This document shows positions 18,001 to 26,601 of a stretch of 64,000 nucleotides of DNA, in pieces. Below the pieces are notes generated by a model. The model was not told where the DNA came from and did no database searches. It saw nothing but the letters and a program-made list of their open reading frames with translations. The translations under genes and the position numbers were made by a program. Position 1 is the stretch's first letter; every line of letters starts with the position of its first letter. Source of the DNA: DAHUYF01 sp035509275 (GTDB lineage: Bacteria; Pseudomonadota; Alphaproteobacteria; ATCC43930; CGMCC-115725); NCBI GenBank assembly GCA_035509275.1, contig DATJLU010000232.1:10505-74504 (forward strand), in the 5' to 3' direction.

Positions 18001-19101
18001 TCAGAAAATCGAGTCGATGAGCCGCGCCAGCGGCGTCTCGTGGCGCGTGTCGACCTCGACATAGGCGCTCATGCCGGCGCGCAAGGGCTGTGCCGGGTCC
18101 GGGTTCTCGACGGCGAGCCGCACCGGCAGACGCTGCACCACCTTGACCCAGTTGCCGGTGGCGTTCTGTGGCGGCAGCACGGAGAATTGCGAGCCGGTGC
18201 CGGGGCTGAGGCTCGTGACGCGCGCCTTGAACGTGGCGTCGGGATAGGCGTCGACCGAGATAGTCGCCTCGTCGCCCGGCTTCATATGGGTGAGCTCGGT
18301 CTCCTTGAAATTCGCCTCGATCCAGGGATGGTCGGTCTCGACCAGCGAGAAGGCGGGCGTCGAGGCGGAGAGGTAGTTGCCGGACGGAAACTTGTCGACA
18401 TTGGTCACGATGCCATTGGCCGGAGCGCGGATCACGGTATAGCCGAGATTGAGCTGCGCCTGATCGAGCTGCGCCTGCCGTTCCTCCACCAGCGGATGCT
18501 GATCGGTCGGAATGTCGGGATTTCCGCCGAGGCTCGCCAGGATATTGGCGATCTGCGCCTCTACGCTCTCCACCTGCTGGCGGGCGGTGACGTAGCGGTT
18601 GCGCGCCTGATCGAAGCTCGATTGCGAGGTGACATGCGTCTCCAGCATATGCTGCTGACGCTCGTACTCGCTCTGTTGATATTTGAGCGTGTCCTGCGCC
18701 GCCGCGAGATCGGCAAGGCGCTGGCGGTAGGTCGCGCGCATCCCTTCGACCTGCAGCCTGGCATTGGCGAGCTGCGCCGCAGCGTGCTCGACCGCGGCGC
18801 GGTAAGGCCGGTCGTCAAGGCGGATCAGGACCTGCCCCTCTTTGACGTAGTCGTTGTCGTGCACTTCGACCGCGACGACGCGGCCGGAAACGTCGCTGCT
18901 CACCGCGATCGTGTCGGCCTGGACATAAGCGTCGTCGGTCGCGACGTAACGGCCCGAGGTCGCATACCACCAGACGCCGGTAAGGGCGATGACGAGGGGC
19001 AGCACGAACATCAGCGCGAGGCGCAACAAGCGCGCACGACTCCAGCGGCGCTGACGCCCCGTCGCGCGCTCGCGAACGCGATCGGAGGTCGTCGAACTCA
19101 T
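18001..19101 (-). CDS. EmrA/HlyD-type membrane fusion protein
   Basis: Periplasmic adaptor for the EmrB-like exporter; 366 residues. N-terminal TM helix LRLALMFVLPLVIALTGVWW, then the HlyD biotinyl-lipoyl half-motif (GRVVAVEVHDNDYVKEGQVL), a coiled-coil hairpin (~95-200) and the second half (VIRAPANGIVTNVDKFPSGN). The length is typical of EmrA. Its ATG overlaps the marR stop (ATGA at 19101-19098), so regulator and pump are translationally coupled. A TolC-like partner is not in this operon; the NodT-type channel at 9314 or another could serve. Confidence 0.9.
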   Translation of the reverse strand: MSSTTSDRVRERATGRQRRWSRARLLRLALMFVLPLVIALTGVWWYATSGRYVATDDAYVQADTIAVSSDVSGRVVAVEVHDNDYVKEGQVLIRLDDRPYRAAVEHAAAQLANARLQVEGMRATYRQRLADLAAAQDTLKYQQSEYERQQHMLETHVTSQSSFDQARNRYVTARQQVESVEAQIANILASLGGNPDIPTDQHPLVEERQAQLDQAQLNLGYTVIRAPANGIVTNVDKFPSGNYLSASTPAFSLVETDHPWIEANFKETELTHMKPGDEATISVDAYPDATFKARVTSLSPGTGSQFSVLPPQNATGNWVKVVQRLPVRLAVENPDPAQPLRAGMSAYVEVDTRHETPLARLIDSIF

Positions 19102-19595
19102 AGCGTGGTCTCCGCGGTTTCGCGTTGCAGGGTGGCGACGGGCTTGCTCACATCGTCGTTGCGCCGGTCGGACAGATTGCCGCGAACCCGCATCAGCACA
19201 TCGATGATGTGTTCGCGCGCGCCACCGGCGATGCCGGCGAAGGCCTCGTCATAGACGGTGTCGGCGAGCGCGCGGCAGCGATCGACCAAAGGCCGCGCGC
19301 GCTCGGTCAGGAAAAGGCGATGCGCGCGGCGGTCGGCGGGATCGGCCCGGCGCTCCACCAGCCCCGCCTCCTGCATGCGGTCGATGAGGCGGCCGACGGT
19401 GATCGGCTCGAGCTCGAGCAATTCGGCGAGGCCCGACTGGTTGATGCCTTCATGCCGCTGCAAATGAGCGAGGACCTGCCATTGCGCGCGGGTGAGGCCG
19501 AGCGGCCGGGCGCGCTGCTCATAGCGCTTGCGCATCAGCCGCGCGATGTCGTGCAGCAGGAAGCCGAAGCTGCGATCGAGAGCCGGTTGGGTCAT
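19098..19595 (-). CDS. MarR-family transcriptional regulator
   Basis: Winged-helix dimer of 165 residues; first gene of the operon with the EmrAB-like pump, so most likely its ligand-responsive repressor. Core helix-turn-helix at ~45-75 (QSGLAELLELEPITVGRLID) and wing at ~75-95 (RRADPADRRAHRLFLT), the MarR signature. The open frame runs far upstream but everything before the ATG at 19595 is unlike MarR and covers the promoter, so I start there. An AT-rich palindrome at 19605-19626 lies directly upstream of its start, fitting autoregulation. Confidence 0.9.
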   Translation of the reverse strand: MTQPALDRSFGFLLHDIARLMRKRYEQRARPLGLTRAQWQVLAHLQRHEGINQSGLAELLELEPITVGRLIDRMQEAGLVERRADPADRRAHRLFLTERARPLVDRCRALADTVYDEAFAGIAGGAREHIIDVLMRVRGNLSDRRNDDVSKPVATLQRETAETTL

Positions 19596-19604
19596 GGGCC
19601 GGTA

Positions 19605-19629
19605 TATAATAAGCGTGCTTATAATAAGC
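19605..19629. promoter_or_regulatory. Predicted MarR operator in the divergent promoter
   Basis: TATAATAAGC (19605-19614), GT, GCTTATAATA (19617-19626): an inverted repeat with 10-base arms and one mismatched pair. TATAATAAGC also recurs as a direct repeat at 19620-19629, 15 bases on. It stands out as AT-rich in a GC-rich setting and sits 10 bases upstream of the marR ATG, between marR and the divergent aminotransferase gene. Size and symmetry fit MarR operators. Confidence 0.65.
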
Positions 19630-19706
19630 CAGACTATTTCCGATGGCCAGCCTTGCGCAAAGCGCGGAGGTGCGGAAGATGGCGGGAAACCCCCGGAGGA
19701 TTTCCC

Positions 19707-21062
19707 ATGCCCGCCCTTACCGCCGAGCCTGCTGCCCGCGCTACCGCCGCGCGCGCACCCAACGACCTCCAGCCTTATTGGATGCCGTTCACCGCCAACC
19801 GGCAGTTCAAGGCGCATCCGCGGCTGCTCGTCGGCGCGAAGGGCCTTCACTATACCAGCGCCGATGGCAGGGCGGTGCTCGACGGCACGGCGGGGCTCTG
19901 GTGCTGCAATGCCGGCCATGCTCATCCCAAGATCGTCGCGGCAATCCAGGCGCAGGCCGCCGAGATGGACTACGCGCCGGCGTTCCAGATGGGCCATCCC
20001 AAGGCCTTCGAGCTGGCGGCGCGCGTCGCGGCGTTGGCGCCCGGCGATCTCGATCATGTCTTCTTTACCAATTCCGGCTCCGAGGCGGTCGACACCGCGC
20101 TCAAGATCGCCATCGCCTATCACCGCCTGCGCGGCGAAGGCACGCGCACCCGCCTCATCGGCCGCGAGCGCGGCTATCACGGCGTCGGCTTCGGCGGCAT
20201 GTCGGTGGGGGGCATCGCCCCCAACCGCAAATTCTTCGGCCCGCTGCTGTCCGGCGTCGATCATCTGCCGCACACTTATGACCGCGCGAAGCAGGCGTTC
20301 TCGCGCGGCCAGCCCGAATGGGGCGCGCATCTCGCCGATGAGCTGGAGCGCATCATCGCGCTGCACGACGCCTCGACCATCGCCGCGCTCATCGTCGAGC
20401 CCGTTGCCTGCTCGACCGGCGTGCTGGTGCCGCCCAAGGGCTATCTCGAACGGCTGCGCGAGATCTGCACTAAGCACGGCATCCTGCTCATCTTCGACGA
20501 GGTCATCACCGGCTTCGGCCGGCTCGGCACCAATTTCGCCGTCGATTATTTCGGCGTCATGCCCGACCTGGTCACCACCGCCAAGGGGCTCACCTCGGGG
20601 GCGGTACCGATGGGTGCGGTGATCGCGCGCAAGGGCATCTACGACACCTTTATGACCGGACCCGATTATGCCATCGAGCTTTTCCACGGCTACACCTATT
20701 CGGGCCATCCGCTCGCGTGCGCCGCCGGGCTGGCGGCGCTCGAGGTCTATGCCGAGGAGGGACTCTTCGAGAAGGTGCGGGCGCTTGCGCCCTATTGGGA
20801 AGAGCGGGCACACGGGTTGAAAGGCGTGCCGCATGTCATCGACATCCGCAATCTCGGCCTCATCGCCGCGATCGAGCTCGAGCCGATCCCCGGCCAGCCG
20901 GGCAAGCGTGCCTTCGACGCGTTCCTCGCCGCCTATGAGAAGGGGCTCCTCATCCGCACCACCGGCGACATCATCGCGCTGTCGCCGCCGTTCACCATCG
21001 GCAAGCGCGACATCGACGAGATTTTCGGCAAGCTTGCCGAGGTGCTGAAAGCGGCGGCCTAG
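19707..21062 (+). CDS. Omega-amino acid:pyruvate aminotransferase (beta-alanine transaminase)
   Basis: Class III PLP-dependent transaminase, 451 residues; moves the amino group of beta-alanine to pyruvate, giving malonate semialdehyde. Start ATG 19707 after CCGGAGGA. Signs: NSGSEAVDTALKIA (phosphate-binding), YHGVGFGGMSVGG, cofactor Asp D264 in IFDEVITGFGR and Schiff-base K293 in TTAKGLTSG. PYWMPFTANRQFK at the N-terminus is typical of beta-alanine:pyruvate enzymes. In this locus it would take the end product of the reductive pyrimidine pathway. Convergent with the TetR gene; both stops share the tetranucleotide CTAG. Confidence 0.88.
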   Translation: MPALTAEPAARATAARAPNDLQPYWMPFTANRQFKAHPRLLVGAKGLHYTSADGRAVLDGTAGLWCCNAGHAHPKIVAAIQAQAAEMDYAPAFQMGHPKAFELAARVAALAPGDLDHVFFTNSGSEAVDTALKIAIAYHRLRGEGTRTRLIGRERGYHGVGFGGMSVGGIAPNRKFFGPLLSGVDHLPHTYDRAKQAFSRGQPEWGAHLADELERIIALHDASTIAALIVEPVACSTGVLVPPKGYLERLREICTKHGILLIFDEVITGFGRLGTNFAVDYFGVMPDLVTTAKGLTSGAVPMGAVIARKGIYDTFMTGPDYAIELFHGYTYSGHPLACAAGLAALEVYAEEGLFEKVRALAPYWEERAHGLKGVPHVIDIRNLGLIAAIELEPIPGQPGKRAFDAFLAAYEKGLLIRTTGDIIALSPPFTIGKRDIDEIFGKLAEVLKAAA

Positions 21063-21745
21063 CGCGCCGATCTCACCGCGACACCTCGTAGCACGAGCTG
21101 CGTTGCCGTTCGCGTCGCCGCGGTGAAGACCGCATCGTCGAGCCGGTCCTTGCCGAGCACGGCTGCGATCTGCGCAGCGAAATCGGCATAGGTCTGCGTC
21201 AGCGCCCAGAGGCCGAACAAAAGATGCGCGGGATCGATCTCGTCGATCTTTCCTGCCTCGATCCAGCCGCGGATCACCTCGCTCTTCTGCTGCACCAGTC
21301 GCCGCAGCCGCCCCTTGAGGAAGGGTTGCACGTGACGCGCACCGCCGATCAGCTCCATCGCCCAGAGCCGCGACGGCTCCGGCAGCATGCGCGAGCTTTC
21401 CAGCTTGCGAGCCACGTATCGAGACAGTGCATCGGCCGGCTCGGCTTCGGGCCTGATCTCGTCGAGAGCATCGAGCCAGATCTCGAGAATGCGCGCCAGC
21501 ACCGCGGCATAGAGCAGCCGCTTGGTGCGAAAATAGTAGTGCAGGTTGGGCTTGGGTACCTTCGCCCGGCGCGCGATTTCGGCAGTGCTGGCGCCGCTGA
21601 AGCCTTTGCGGGCGAAGACCACCTCGGCGGCCTTCAAAATCTTGGCCTCGTTGCGCTCGCGGACAGCGGCGCGGCCGTTCGCCGGCCTGCCCTTGCCGTT
21701 CGCCGCCCGGCGTACCGGCAAGCCTCTCACATCCCCGTGCGCCAT
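21059..21745 (-). CDS. TetR-family regulator, RutR-like
   Basis: 228 residues from the ATG at 21745; the frame is open further upstream but that part is shadow of preT. TetR helix-turn-helix at ~40-75 (GASTAEIARRAKVPKPNLHYYF) and a C-terminal ligand domain with QPFLKGRLRRLVQQKSEVIRGWI, typical of RutR, the uracil/thymine-sensing regulator of pyrimidine metabolism. Divergent from preT with a RutR-consensus-like site at 21787 in between; a second such site lies upstream of the dihydropyrimidinase gene. It probably controls both sides of the locus. Confidence 0.85.
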   Translation of the reverse strand: MAHGDVRGLPVRRAANGKGRPANGRAAVRERNEAKILKAAEVVFARKGFSGASTAEIARRAKVPKPNLHYYFRTKRLLYAAVLARILEIWLDALDEIRPEAEPADALSRYVARKLESSRMLPEPSRLWAMELIGGARHVQPFLKGRLRRLVQQKSEVIRGWIEAGKIDEIDPAHLLFGLWALTQTYADFAAQIAAVLGKDRLDDAVFTAATRTATQLVLRGVAVRSAR

Positions 21746-21786
21746 GCTGCCCTTCCCGGCCGCGCCCTGCCAATCTTCCTTCAAGC

Positions 21787-21802
21787 TTGAACAATCGGTC
21801 AA
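21787..21802. promoter_or_regulatory. Predicted RutR-type operator upstream of preT
   Basis: TTGAACAATCGGTCAA matches the known RutR consensus TTGACCAnnTGGTCAA at 12 of 14 defined bases. It lies between the divergent tetR and preT starts and is nearly identical, including the preceding CAAGC, to the site at 32163. Confidence 0.7.
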
Positions 21803-21862
21803 CTTCCTAATAGAGTTGGCGAAGGCGACGGCGGTTCGGCCGGCGCCTCGGGACGGCAAACC

Positions 21863-23221
21863 ATGGCGAAGAAACGGGCGATGGCAGTGGACATCGCGGC
21901 GCGGCGGCTGCCGCCCGAAGCCTATCGCGACCACTTCGCGGATATCCAGCCACCGCTCGACCGCAGTGCGGCGCTGATCGAGGCCGATCGCTGCCATTTC
22001 TGCTACGACGCGCCCTGTATCGAGGCCTGTCCCACCGGCATCGACATTCCCGGTTTCATCAAGCGGATAGCCGCCGACAATGTCCAGGGCGCCGGGCTCA
22101 AGATCCTCGAAGCCAACATCTTCGGCGGCGCCTGTGCGCGGGTATGCCCGACCGAGATCCTGTGCGAGCAGGCCTGCGTACGGACCTCGCAGGAGGGGAA
22201 ACCCGTCCGGATCGGCCGCTTGCAACGTTATGCGTGTGACCCTGTCCTGACCGGTCCGAGTCACCCGTTCGGCCGCGCCGCCGGCACGGGAAAGCGCATC
22301 GCCGTGGTCGGCGGCGGTCCGGCGGGGCTCGCCTGCGCCCATCGCCTTGCCGGGCTCGGCCATGACGTCACCGTCTTCGAGGCGCGCGCACGGGCCGGCG
22401 GGCTCAACGAGTACGGCGTCGCCGAGTACAAGGTCCCCGATCGTTTCGCACGTGCCGAGGTCGATTTCATTCTCGGCATCGGCGGCATCGAGTTGCGCAC
22501 CGCGACCCGGCTCGGAACCGACGTCACGCTCGCCGAGCTGCGGCAAGCGTTCGACGCCGTGTTCCTCGGCATAGGACTTGCAGGTGTGAATGCGCTCGGA
22601 TGCGAGGGAGAGGATCTCAAGGGCATCCACAATGCCGTCGACTACATCGCGGAACTGCGCCAAGCCCAGGACTTCGCCGAGCTGTCGGTGGGGCGCCGCG
22701 TGGTAGTGATCGGCGGCGGCAACACCGCCATCGACATTGCGGTTCAGACGAGGCGGCTCGGCGCCGAGGATGTGACCATTGTCTATCGCCGCGGCCCGGA
22801 GGCGATGGGCGCGACGGCGCATGAGCAGGAATTTGCCCAGATCAATGGCGTGAAGATCAAACATTGGGCAAGGCCGCTGCGCGCGTTGGGCGGCGGCGGC
22901 CAGATCACAGAGATCGTCTTCGAATATACGCGCCTGGTCGAGGGAAGGCTCGTCGGCACCGGCGAGACCTTCGCGCTCGCCGCGGACATGGTCTTCAAGG
23001 CCATCGGGCAGCATTTCGTCGCTGACCCCGTGCGCGCCGATGGCCGCGAGCTGCTTGAGCTCGACAGTGGCCGCATCAAAGTCGATGCCGAGCGCCGAAC
23101 ATCGCTCGATCGGGTCTGGGCGGGCGGCGACTGCATCGCCGATGGCCAGGACCTTACCGTTCAAGCGGTACAGGACGGCAAGCTCGCCGCCCTGTCCATC
23201 CACCGCGCACTCGCGGGATGA
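21863..23221 (+). CDS. preT: NAD-dependent dihydropyrimidine dehydrogenase, flavin subunit PreT
   Basis: 452 residues. With PreA it reduces uracil/thymine to the dihydro forms, or runs in reverse. N-terminal Fe-S cluster domain with cysteines in CHFCYDAPCIEACPTGID and CARVCPTEILCEQAC, as in GltD-like subunits. FAD-binding VVGGGPAGLACAHRL at ~145 and NAD(P)-binding VVVIGGGNTAIDIA at ~280; C-terminal FAD motif VWAGGDCI. Start 21863 chosen (a second ATG at 21884 is possible; neither has a strong ribosome site). The stop overlaps a non-used ATG just before preA. First gene of the pyrimidine operon. Confidence 0.92.
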   Translation: MAKKRAMAVDIAARRLPPEAYRDHFADIQPPLDRSAALIEADRCHFCYDAPCIEACPTGIDIPGFIKRIAADNVQGAGLKILEANIFGGACARVCPTEILCEQACVRTSQEGKPVRIGRLQRYACDPVLTGPSHPFGRAAGTGKRIAVVGGGPAGLACAHRLAGLGHDVTVFEARARAGGLNEYGVAEYKVPDRFARAEVDFILGIGGIELRTATRLGTDVTLAELRQAFDAVFLGIGLAGVNALGCEGEDLKGIHNAVDYIAELRQAQDFAELSVGRRVVVIGGGNTAIDIAVQTRRLGAEDVTIVYRRGPEAMGATAHEQEFAQINGVKIKHWARPLRALGGGGQITEIVFEYTRLVEGRLVGTGETFALAADMVFKAIGQHFVADPVRADGRELLELDSGRIKVDAERRTSLDRVWAGGDCIADGQDLTVQAVQDGKLAALSIHRALAG

Positions 23222-23232
23222 GGGAGGCCGCA

Positions 23233-24507
23233 ATGGCCGAGCTTGCCACGACCTTCGCCGGCATCAAATCGCCAAACCCGTTCTGGCTGGCTTCGGCGCC
23301 GCCGACGGACAAGGCCTACAACGTGGTACGCGCCTTCGAGGCGGGCTGGGGCGGTGTCGTCTGGAAGACGCTCGGCGAGGATCCGCCGATCGTCAACACC
23401 AGTTCCCGCTATGGCGGCCTCTCCTACCGCGGCAACCGGGTCGCCGGCTTCACCAATATCGAGCTCATCACCGACCGGCCGCTCGCGGTCAATCTGCGCG
23501 AGATCAAGGAAGTGAAGCGCAACTGGCCCGACCGCGCCCTTGTCGTCTCGCTGATGGTGCCGTGCGAGGAGGAGAGCTGGAAACGCATCCTCCGGCAGGT
23601 CGAGGACACCGGCGCCGACGGCGTCGAGCTCAATTTCGGCTGCCCGCATGGCATGTCCGAACGCGGCATGGGATCGGCGGTCGGCCAAGTGCCGGACTAC
23701 GTCGAGATGGTGACGCGCTGGTGCAAACAGCATTCGCGCATGCCGGTGATCGTCAAGCTTACGCCCAACGTAACGAACATCCTGGGCCCGGCGCGCGCCG
23801 CGGTGCGCGGCGGCGCCGATGCCGTGAGCCTCATCAATACGCTGAACTCGATCATCGCCGTCGATCTCGATCAAATGGCGCCGGTGCCGGTGGTCGACGG
23901 CAAGGGTACCCATGGCGGCTATTGCGGCCCGGCGGTGAAGCCGGTGGCGTTGCACATGGTCGCCGAGATCGCGCGCGATCCGGAGTGTCGCGGCATCCCC
24001 ATCGCCGGCATCGGCGGCATCGAGACCTGGCACGATGCTGCCGAGTTCATCGCGCTCGGCGCCGGCACGGTGCAGGTCTGCACCGCCGCCATGCATTACG
24101 GCTTCCGTATCGTCGACGGCATGGTCGACGGGCTGAAGCGCTGGATGCACGACAAGGGCTATGGCCGTCTGACCGATTTTCGCAGCAAGGCCGTGGCCAA
24201 CGTCGCGGACTGGCAGTTCCTCAATCTCAATTACCAGATCGTTGCCGAGATCGACCAGGATCTCTGTATCCAATGCGGCCTCTGCCATATCGCCTGCGAA
24301 GACACGGCGCATCAGGCGATCGCGGCGCTGCGCGTCGGCGGAAAGCGACGCTACGAGATCATCGAAAAGGAATGCGTCGGCTGCAATCTCTGCCTCTTCG
24401 TTTGTCCGGTCGAGAGCTGCATCACGATGCGCCGCACCGACAGTGGAGCGGAGCCGCTCGACTGGACGCAGCATCCCAACAACCCCTTGCGCAAGGCAGC
24501 GGAATGA
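23233..24507 (+). CDS. preA: NAD-dependent dihydropyrimidine dehydrogenase, catalytic subunit PreA
   Basis: 424 residues. TIM-barrel dihydroorotate-dehydrogenase-like domain (~1-320) binding FMN, with NFGCPHGMSERGMGSAVGQ around the active-site loop and a C-terminal 2[4Fe-4S] ferredoxin domain (CIQCGLCHIACEDTAHQ and CVGCNLCLFVCPVESC). Start at 23233 because AGGGAGG precedes it; an in-frame ATG at 23218 overlapping the preT stop is less well placed. Works as a heteromer with PreT. Stop overlaps the start of the next gene (ATGA at 24504). Confidence 0.93.
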   Translation: MAELATTFAGIKSPNPFWLASAPPTDKAYNVVRAFEAGWGGVVWKTLGEDPPIVNTSSRYGGLSYRGNRVAGFTNIELITDRPLAVNLREIKEVKRNWPDRALVVSLMVPCEEESWKRILRQVEDTGADGVELNFGCPHGMSERGMGSAVGQVPDYVEMVTRWCKQHSRMPVIVKLTPNVTNILGPARAAVRGGADAVSLINTLNSIIAVDLDQMAPVPVVDGKGTHGGYCGPAVKPVALHMVAEIARDPECRGIPIAGIGGIETWHDAAEFIALGAGTVQVCTAAMHYGFRIVDGMVDGLKRWMHDKGYGRLTDFRSKAVANVADWQFLNLNYQIVAEIDQDLCIQCGLCHIACEDTAHQAIAALRVGGKRRYEIIEKECVGCNLCLFVCPVESCITMRRTDSGAEPLDWTQHPNNPLRKAAE

Positions 24508-25745
24508 ACGCCACCCCCAACCTCAAGATCAGCCAGCAGCGCTTGTGGCAGAGTTTGATGGATATGGCGAAGATCGGCGCCACCGAGAAGGGCGGCAGCA
24601 AGCGCCTGGCGCTTACCGACCTCGATCGGGACGGGCGCGACCTCTTCGTCCGTTGGTGCAAGGAGGCCGGTTGCTCGGTTACCGTCGATCGCATCGGCAA
24701 CATCTTTGCGCGCCGCCCGGGGCGGCGCGATGATCTACCGCCGGTGGTCACCGGCAGCCATCTCGACACGCAGCCCACCGGCGGCAAGTTCGACGGCGTC
24801 TACGGCGTACTCGCCGGGCTGGAGGTGATCCGCACCCTCAACGACCTCAACTACCAGACGGACGCGCCGATCGAGGTGACCGTCTGGACCAACGAGGAGG
24901 GCTCGCGCTTCGCGCCGGCGATGGGGGGATCGGGCGTCTTCGCCGGCGTCTTCACCGAGGAGCACGGCCTTGCCATCGCCGATGCCGACGGCAAGACCAT
25001 CGGCGAGGAGCTGAAGCGCATCGGCTATGCCGGCGGTCAGAAAATCGGCGGCCGGCCGTTCAAGGCGTTTTTCGAAGCGCATATCGAGCAAGGCCCGGTG
25101 CTCGAAGCCGAGCGCAAGACAATCGGCGTAGTGCAGGGCATCCAGGGCATCCGCTGGTTCGACGTCACCGTGACCGGACGCGAGAACCACGCCGGCACGA
25201 CGCCGATGAACCGGCGCAAGGATGCGCTGCTGGGCGCCGCCCGTATCATCGACGCAATCAATGCGGTCGCGCTCGCGTTTCCGCCGGGGGTATCGACCGT
25301 CGGCGTGGTCAGGGTGGGTCCCAATTCGCGCAACACCATTCCCGGCTCGGTATACTTTTCGGTCGATCTCCGCCATCCCCGCGACGAAGACCTGCTGAAG
25401 ATGAAGGCGGGGCTGGAGGCGCGGCTCGGCGAAATCTGCGCTGCACTCGGCCTCGAGGGCAGGTGCACGGAGATCTGGCATTCCCCGGCGGTGAACTACC
25501 ACAGCGACTGCATCGCCTCCGTGCGTCGGGCGGCCGAGGCACTGGGCCACAGCCATCGCGACATCGTCTCCGGCGCCGGGCACGATGCCGGCTACATCAG
25601 CCGAGTGGCACCCGTCGGCATGATCTTCGTGCCTTGCGCCGATGGCGTCAGCCACAACGAGGTCGAGAGTGCGACGCCCGAGGATCTTGCCGCGGGCTGC
25701 AACGTGTTGCTTCGAGCGATGCTCGAACATGCTGCCTCGGGCTGA
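24504..25745 (+). CDS. M20-family amidohydrolase (N-carbamoyl-beta-alanine / carbamoyl amino acid hydrolase)
   Basis: 413 residues, a Zn-dependent enzyme of the AllC/HyuC/yeast PYD3 type. Metal and catalytic sites: H86 in TGSHLDTQ, D97 in GKFDGVYG, E131/E132 in TNEEGSRF, and HDAGYISRVAPVGMIFV near the end. The dimerisation domain is inserted in the middle as usual. In this context it most likely hydrolyses N-carbamoyl-beta-alanine to beta-alanine, CO2 and ammonia. A nitrilase-type enzyme for the same step is encoded at 29798, so one of them may act on another carbamoyl substrate. Coupled to preA by a 4-base overlap. Confidence 0.88.
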   Translation: MNATPNLKISQQRLWQSLMDMAKIGATEKGGSKRLALTDLDRDGRDLFVRWCKEAGCSVTVDRIGNIFARRPGRRDDLPPVVTGSHLDTQPTGGKFDGVYGVLAGLEVIRTLNDLNYQTDAPIEVTVWTNEEGSRFAPAMGGSGVFAGVFTEEHGLAIADADGKTIGEELKRIGYAGGQKIGGRPFKAFFEAHIEQGPVLEAERKTIGVVQGIQGIRWFDVTVTGRENHAGTTPMNRRKDALLGAARIIDAINAVALAFPPGVSTVGVVRVGPNSRNTIPGSVYFSVDLRHPRDEDLLKMKAGLEARLGEICAALGLEGRCTEIWHSPAVNYHSDCIASVRRAAEALGHSHRDIVSGAGHDAGYISRVAPVGMIFVPCADGVSHNEVESATPEDLAAGCNVLLRAMLEHAASG

Positions 25746-25755
25746 AAACTCGGGG

Positions 25756-26601
25756 ATGGCCGCCGTTTCGGAACGAGCCGCGGAGGCGAAGGCGCACGAT
25801 AACAACCCCGTCGGCAGCCGCACGGCGCCCGCCGTCGCAATCCGCGATCTGAGCCTCGTCTTCGACACCGCCGACGCGCCGGTTTATGCGCTCTCCCATG
25901 TCGATCTCACGGTAGCGACCGGCGATTTTGTGTCGCTGATCGGCCCGTCGGGCTGCGGCAAGACCACGCTCCTGCGCGTCACGGCCGATCTCGAGCGCGC
26001 CACCAGCGGCACGATCGAGGTCAACGGCGTTTCGCCCGAAGAGGCGCGGCTCAAGCGCGCCTATGGCTACGTCTTCCAAGCGCCTGCGCTTTACCCGTGG
26101 CGCACCGTGCTGCGCAACGTGACCTTACCGCTGGAGATCATGGGGACACCGCGCGCGGAACGGCAGGAGCGGGCGCGCCACGTCCTCGAGCTCGTCAACC
26201 TCGCGGGTTTCGAACGCAAGTTTCCGTGGCAGCTCTCGGGCGGCATGCAGCAGCGCGTCTCGATCGCTCGAGCGCTGGCTTTCGATCCCCCCATTCTGCT
26301 GATGGACGAGCCGTTCGGCGCGCTCGATGAAATCATTCGCGATCATCTGAACGAGCAGCTGCTGCGGCTCTGGCATCGCACCGGCAAGACCGTGATCTTC
26401 GTCACGCATTCGATTCCGGAGGCGGTATTCCTCTCGACCCGCATCGTCGTCATGAGCCCGCGGCCGGGTCGCATCATCGACATCGTCGACAATGACCTGC
26501 CCGCCGACCGGACGCTCGACATTCGCGATTCCGCGGATTTTGCCGCGCTCGCCCATCGCGTCCGCGCCGGCCTTCGGGCCGGTCACGGCTATGAAGAGTA
26601 G
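25756..26601 (+). CDS. ABC transporter ATPase (NitT/TauT, SsuB-like)
   Basis: 281 residues from the ATG at 25756; ATG 25729, overlapping the amidohydrolase gene, is an alternative. Walker A GPSGCGKTTLL, Q-loop (YVFQAPALYPWRTV), signature LSGGMQQRVSIARAL, Walker B ILLMDEPFGALD and switch His in FVTHSIPEAVFLS are all intact. It energises the two permeases that follow; the next gene starts inside its 3' end (ATG at 26591). Probable substrate is a pyrimidine or related nucleobase, inferred only from the locus. Confidence 0.9.
   Translation: MAAVSERAAEAKAHDNNPVGSRTAPAVAIRDLSLVFDTADAPVYALSHVDLTVATGDFVSLIGPSGCGKTTLLRVTADLERATSGTIEVNGVSPEEARLKRAYGYVFQAPALYPWRTVLRNVTLPLEIMGTPRAERQERARHVLELVNLAGFERKFPWQLSGGMQQRVSIARALAFDPPILLMDEPFGALDEIIRDHLNEQLLRLWHRTGKTVIFVTHSIPEAVFLSTRIVVMSPRPGRIIDIVDNDLPADRTLDIRDSADFAALAHRVRAGLRAGHGYEE

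Noticed and set aside
16232..18064. 610-codon plus-strand open frame opposite the EmrB-like gene
   Set aside because: Antisense shadow, with no ribosome site or recognisable domain.
19098..21794. 898-codon minus-strand open frame containing MarR
   Set aside because: Only the last 165 codons are MarR; the rest is antisense to the transaminase gene and includes the promoter region.
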